Below are positions 35,760-35,871 of a stretch of DNA of 35,871 nucleotides, piece after piece. Origin of the DNA: Pseudomonadota bacterium (GTDB taxonomy: Bacteria; Pseudomonadota; Alphaproteobacteria; Rhizobiales; Beijerinckiaceae); NCBI GenBank assembly GCA_021781815.1, contig JAJXWB010000031.1:4272-40142 (forward strand), read 5' to 3'. The notes beneath the pieces were generated by a model. That model made no database searches, had not been told where the DNA came from, and saw nothing but the letters and a program-made list of their open reading frames with translations. Position 1 is the stretch's first letter. Each line of letters opens with the position of its first letter. The position numbers and the translations under genes are program-made.

Positions 35760-35871
35760 TTTTAGCCTATCCGAGGGTATCCGAGAACGTCCCGGAAACC
35801 TCCATAAGACACTGATAAATAAAATAAAACCAGTAAGAGACGTTCGGTGACTATCGGGCGGCAGAGATCGC
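35760..35871. other. Sequence after guaA, possible island edge
   Basis: The last 112 bases hold no gene. They include an AT-rich stretch (about 35810-35832, ACTGATAAATAAAATAAAAC) and short direct repeats just after the guaA stop. No terminator is obvious. The stretch is cut by the window edge. Confidence 0.45.
35768..35785. repeat. Tandem TATCCGAG direct repeat
   Basis: TATCCGAG occurs at 35768-35775 and 35778-35785, a ten-base period of one helical turn, nine bases after the guaA stop. Such phased short repeats occur as arm-type or accessory-protein sites near attachment sites. That role here is inference. Confidence 0.5.

Overview
The window is a 35.9 kb GC-rich chromosomal segment of an alphaproteobacterium, most likely of the order Hyphomicrobiales (Rhizobiales). 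The order is suggested by gene order: purN-purM divergent from a CDP-alcohol phosphatidyltransferase / AI-2E transporter / hdaA / ppk / ppx cluster, and rplM-rpsI followed by argC, with rnd and guaA nearby. The family or genus cannot be fixed from the sequence. Coding density is high, and several neighbours overlap by exactly four bases (ATGA or GTGA), which points to translational coupling.

Layout. 1-3740: the tail of an EamA transporter, an S24-fold repressor that appears to lack its catalytic residues, a glutathione S-transferase and recJ. 3816-5850: tRNA-Glu(TTC) followed by an accessory patch with two toxin-antitoxin modules, higBA and a GNAT/DUF1778 pair of the TacTA type. The second pair lies between two 45-bp direct repeats that differ at one base. 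6030-10836: an orphan secreted curlin-repeat protein, the Na+/H+ antiporter nhaA, catalase-peroxidase katG and ndk. 11019-13766: a single-domain globin divergent from a soluble molybdopterin oxidoreductase.

13771-21864 is the core block. purN-purM (purine synthesis) read leftward. A phospholipid synthase, an AI-2E type membrane protein, hdaA, ppk and ppx read rightward, joining replication-initiation control with polyphosphate synthesis and breakdown. 21916-24001 adds a nitronate monooxygenase-like flavoprotein and an anchored SGNH esterase. 24002-27734 is a leftward run: a Cys-rich GDCCVxC protein, an enoyl-CoA hydratase-fold protein, an exported SH3-like protein, a CoA-binding protein and rnd. 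27843-29683 carries two membrane proteins (one an M50 protease) and a hotdog thioesterase.

29757-32992 is the rplM-rpsI ribosomal protein operon with a clear sigma70-type promoter and terminator, then an agmatinase-family enzyme and argC. 33055-33975 is a strongly divergent leucyl/phenylalanyl-tRNA-protein transferase homologue. The window closes with guaA. The 112 bases after its stop codon become AT-richer and contain short direct repeats. The 3' end of guaA is a known integration site for genomic islands, so an island may begin there.

The most unusual items are the repeat-flanked toxin-antitoxin cassette beside the tRNA, a predicted leaderless higBA transcript with its operator inside the promoter, the orphan curlin-like protein, the divergent Aat homologue and the possible island edge at guaA.
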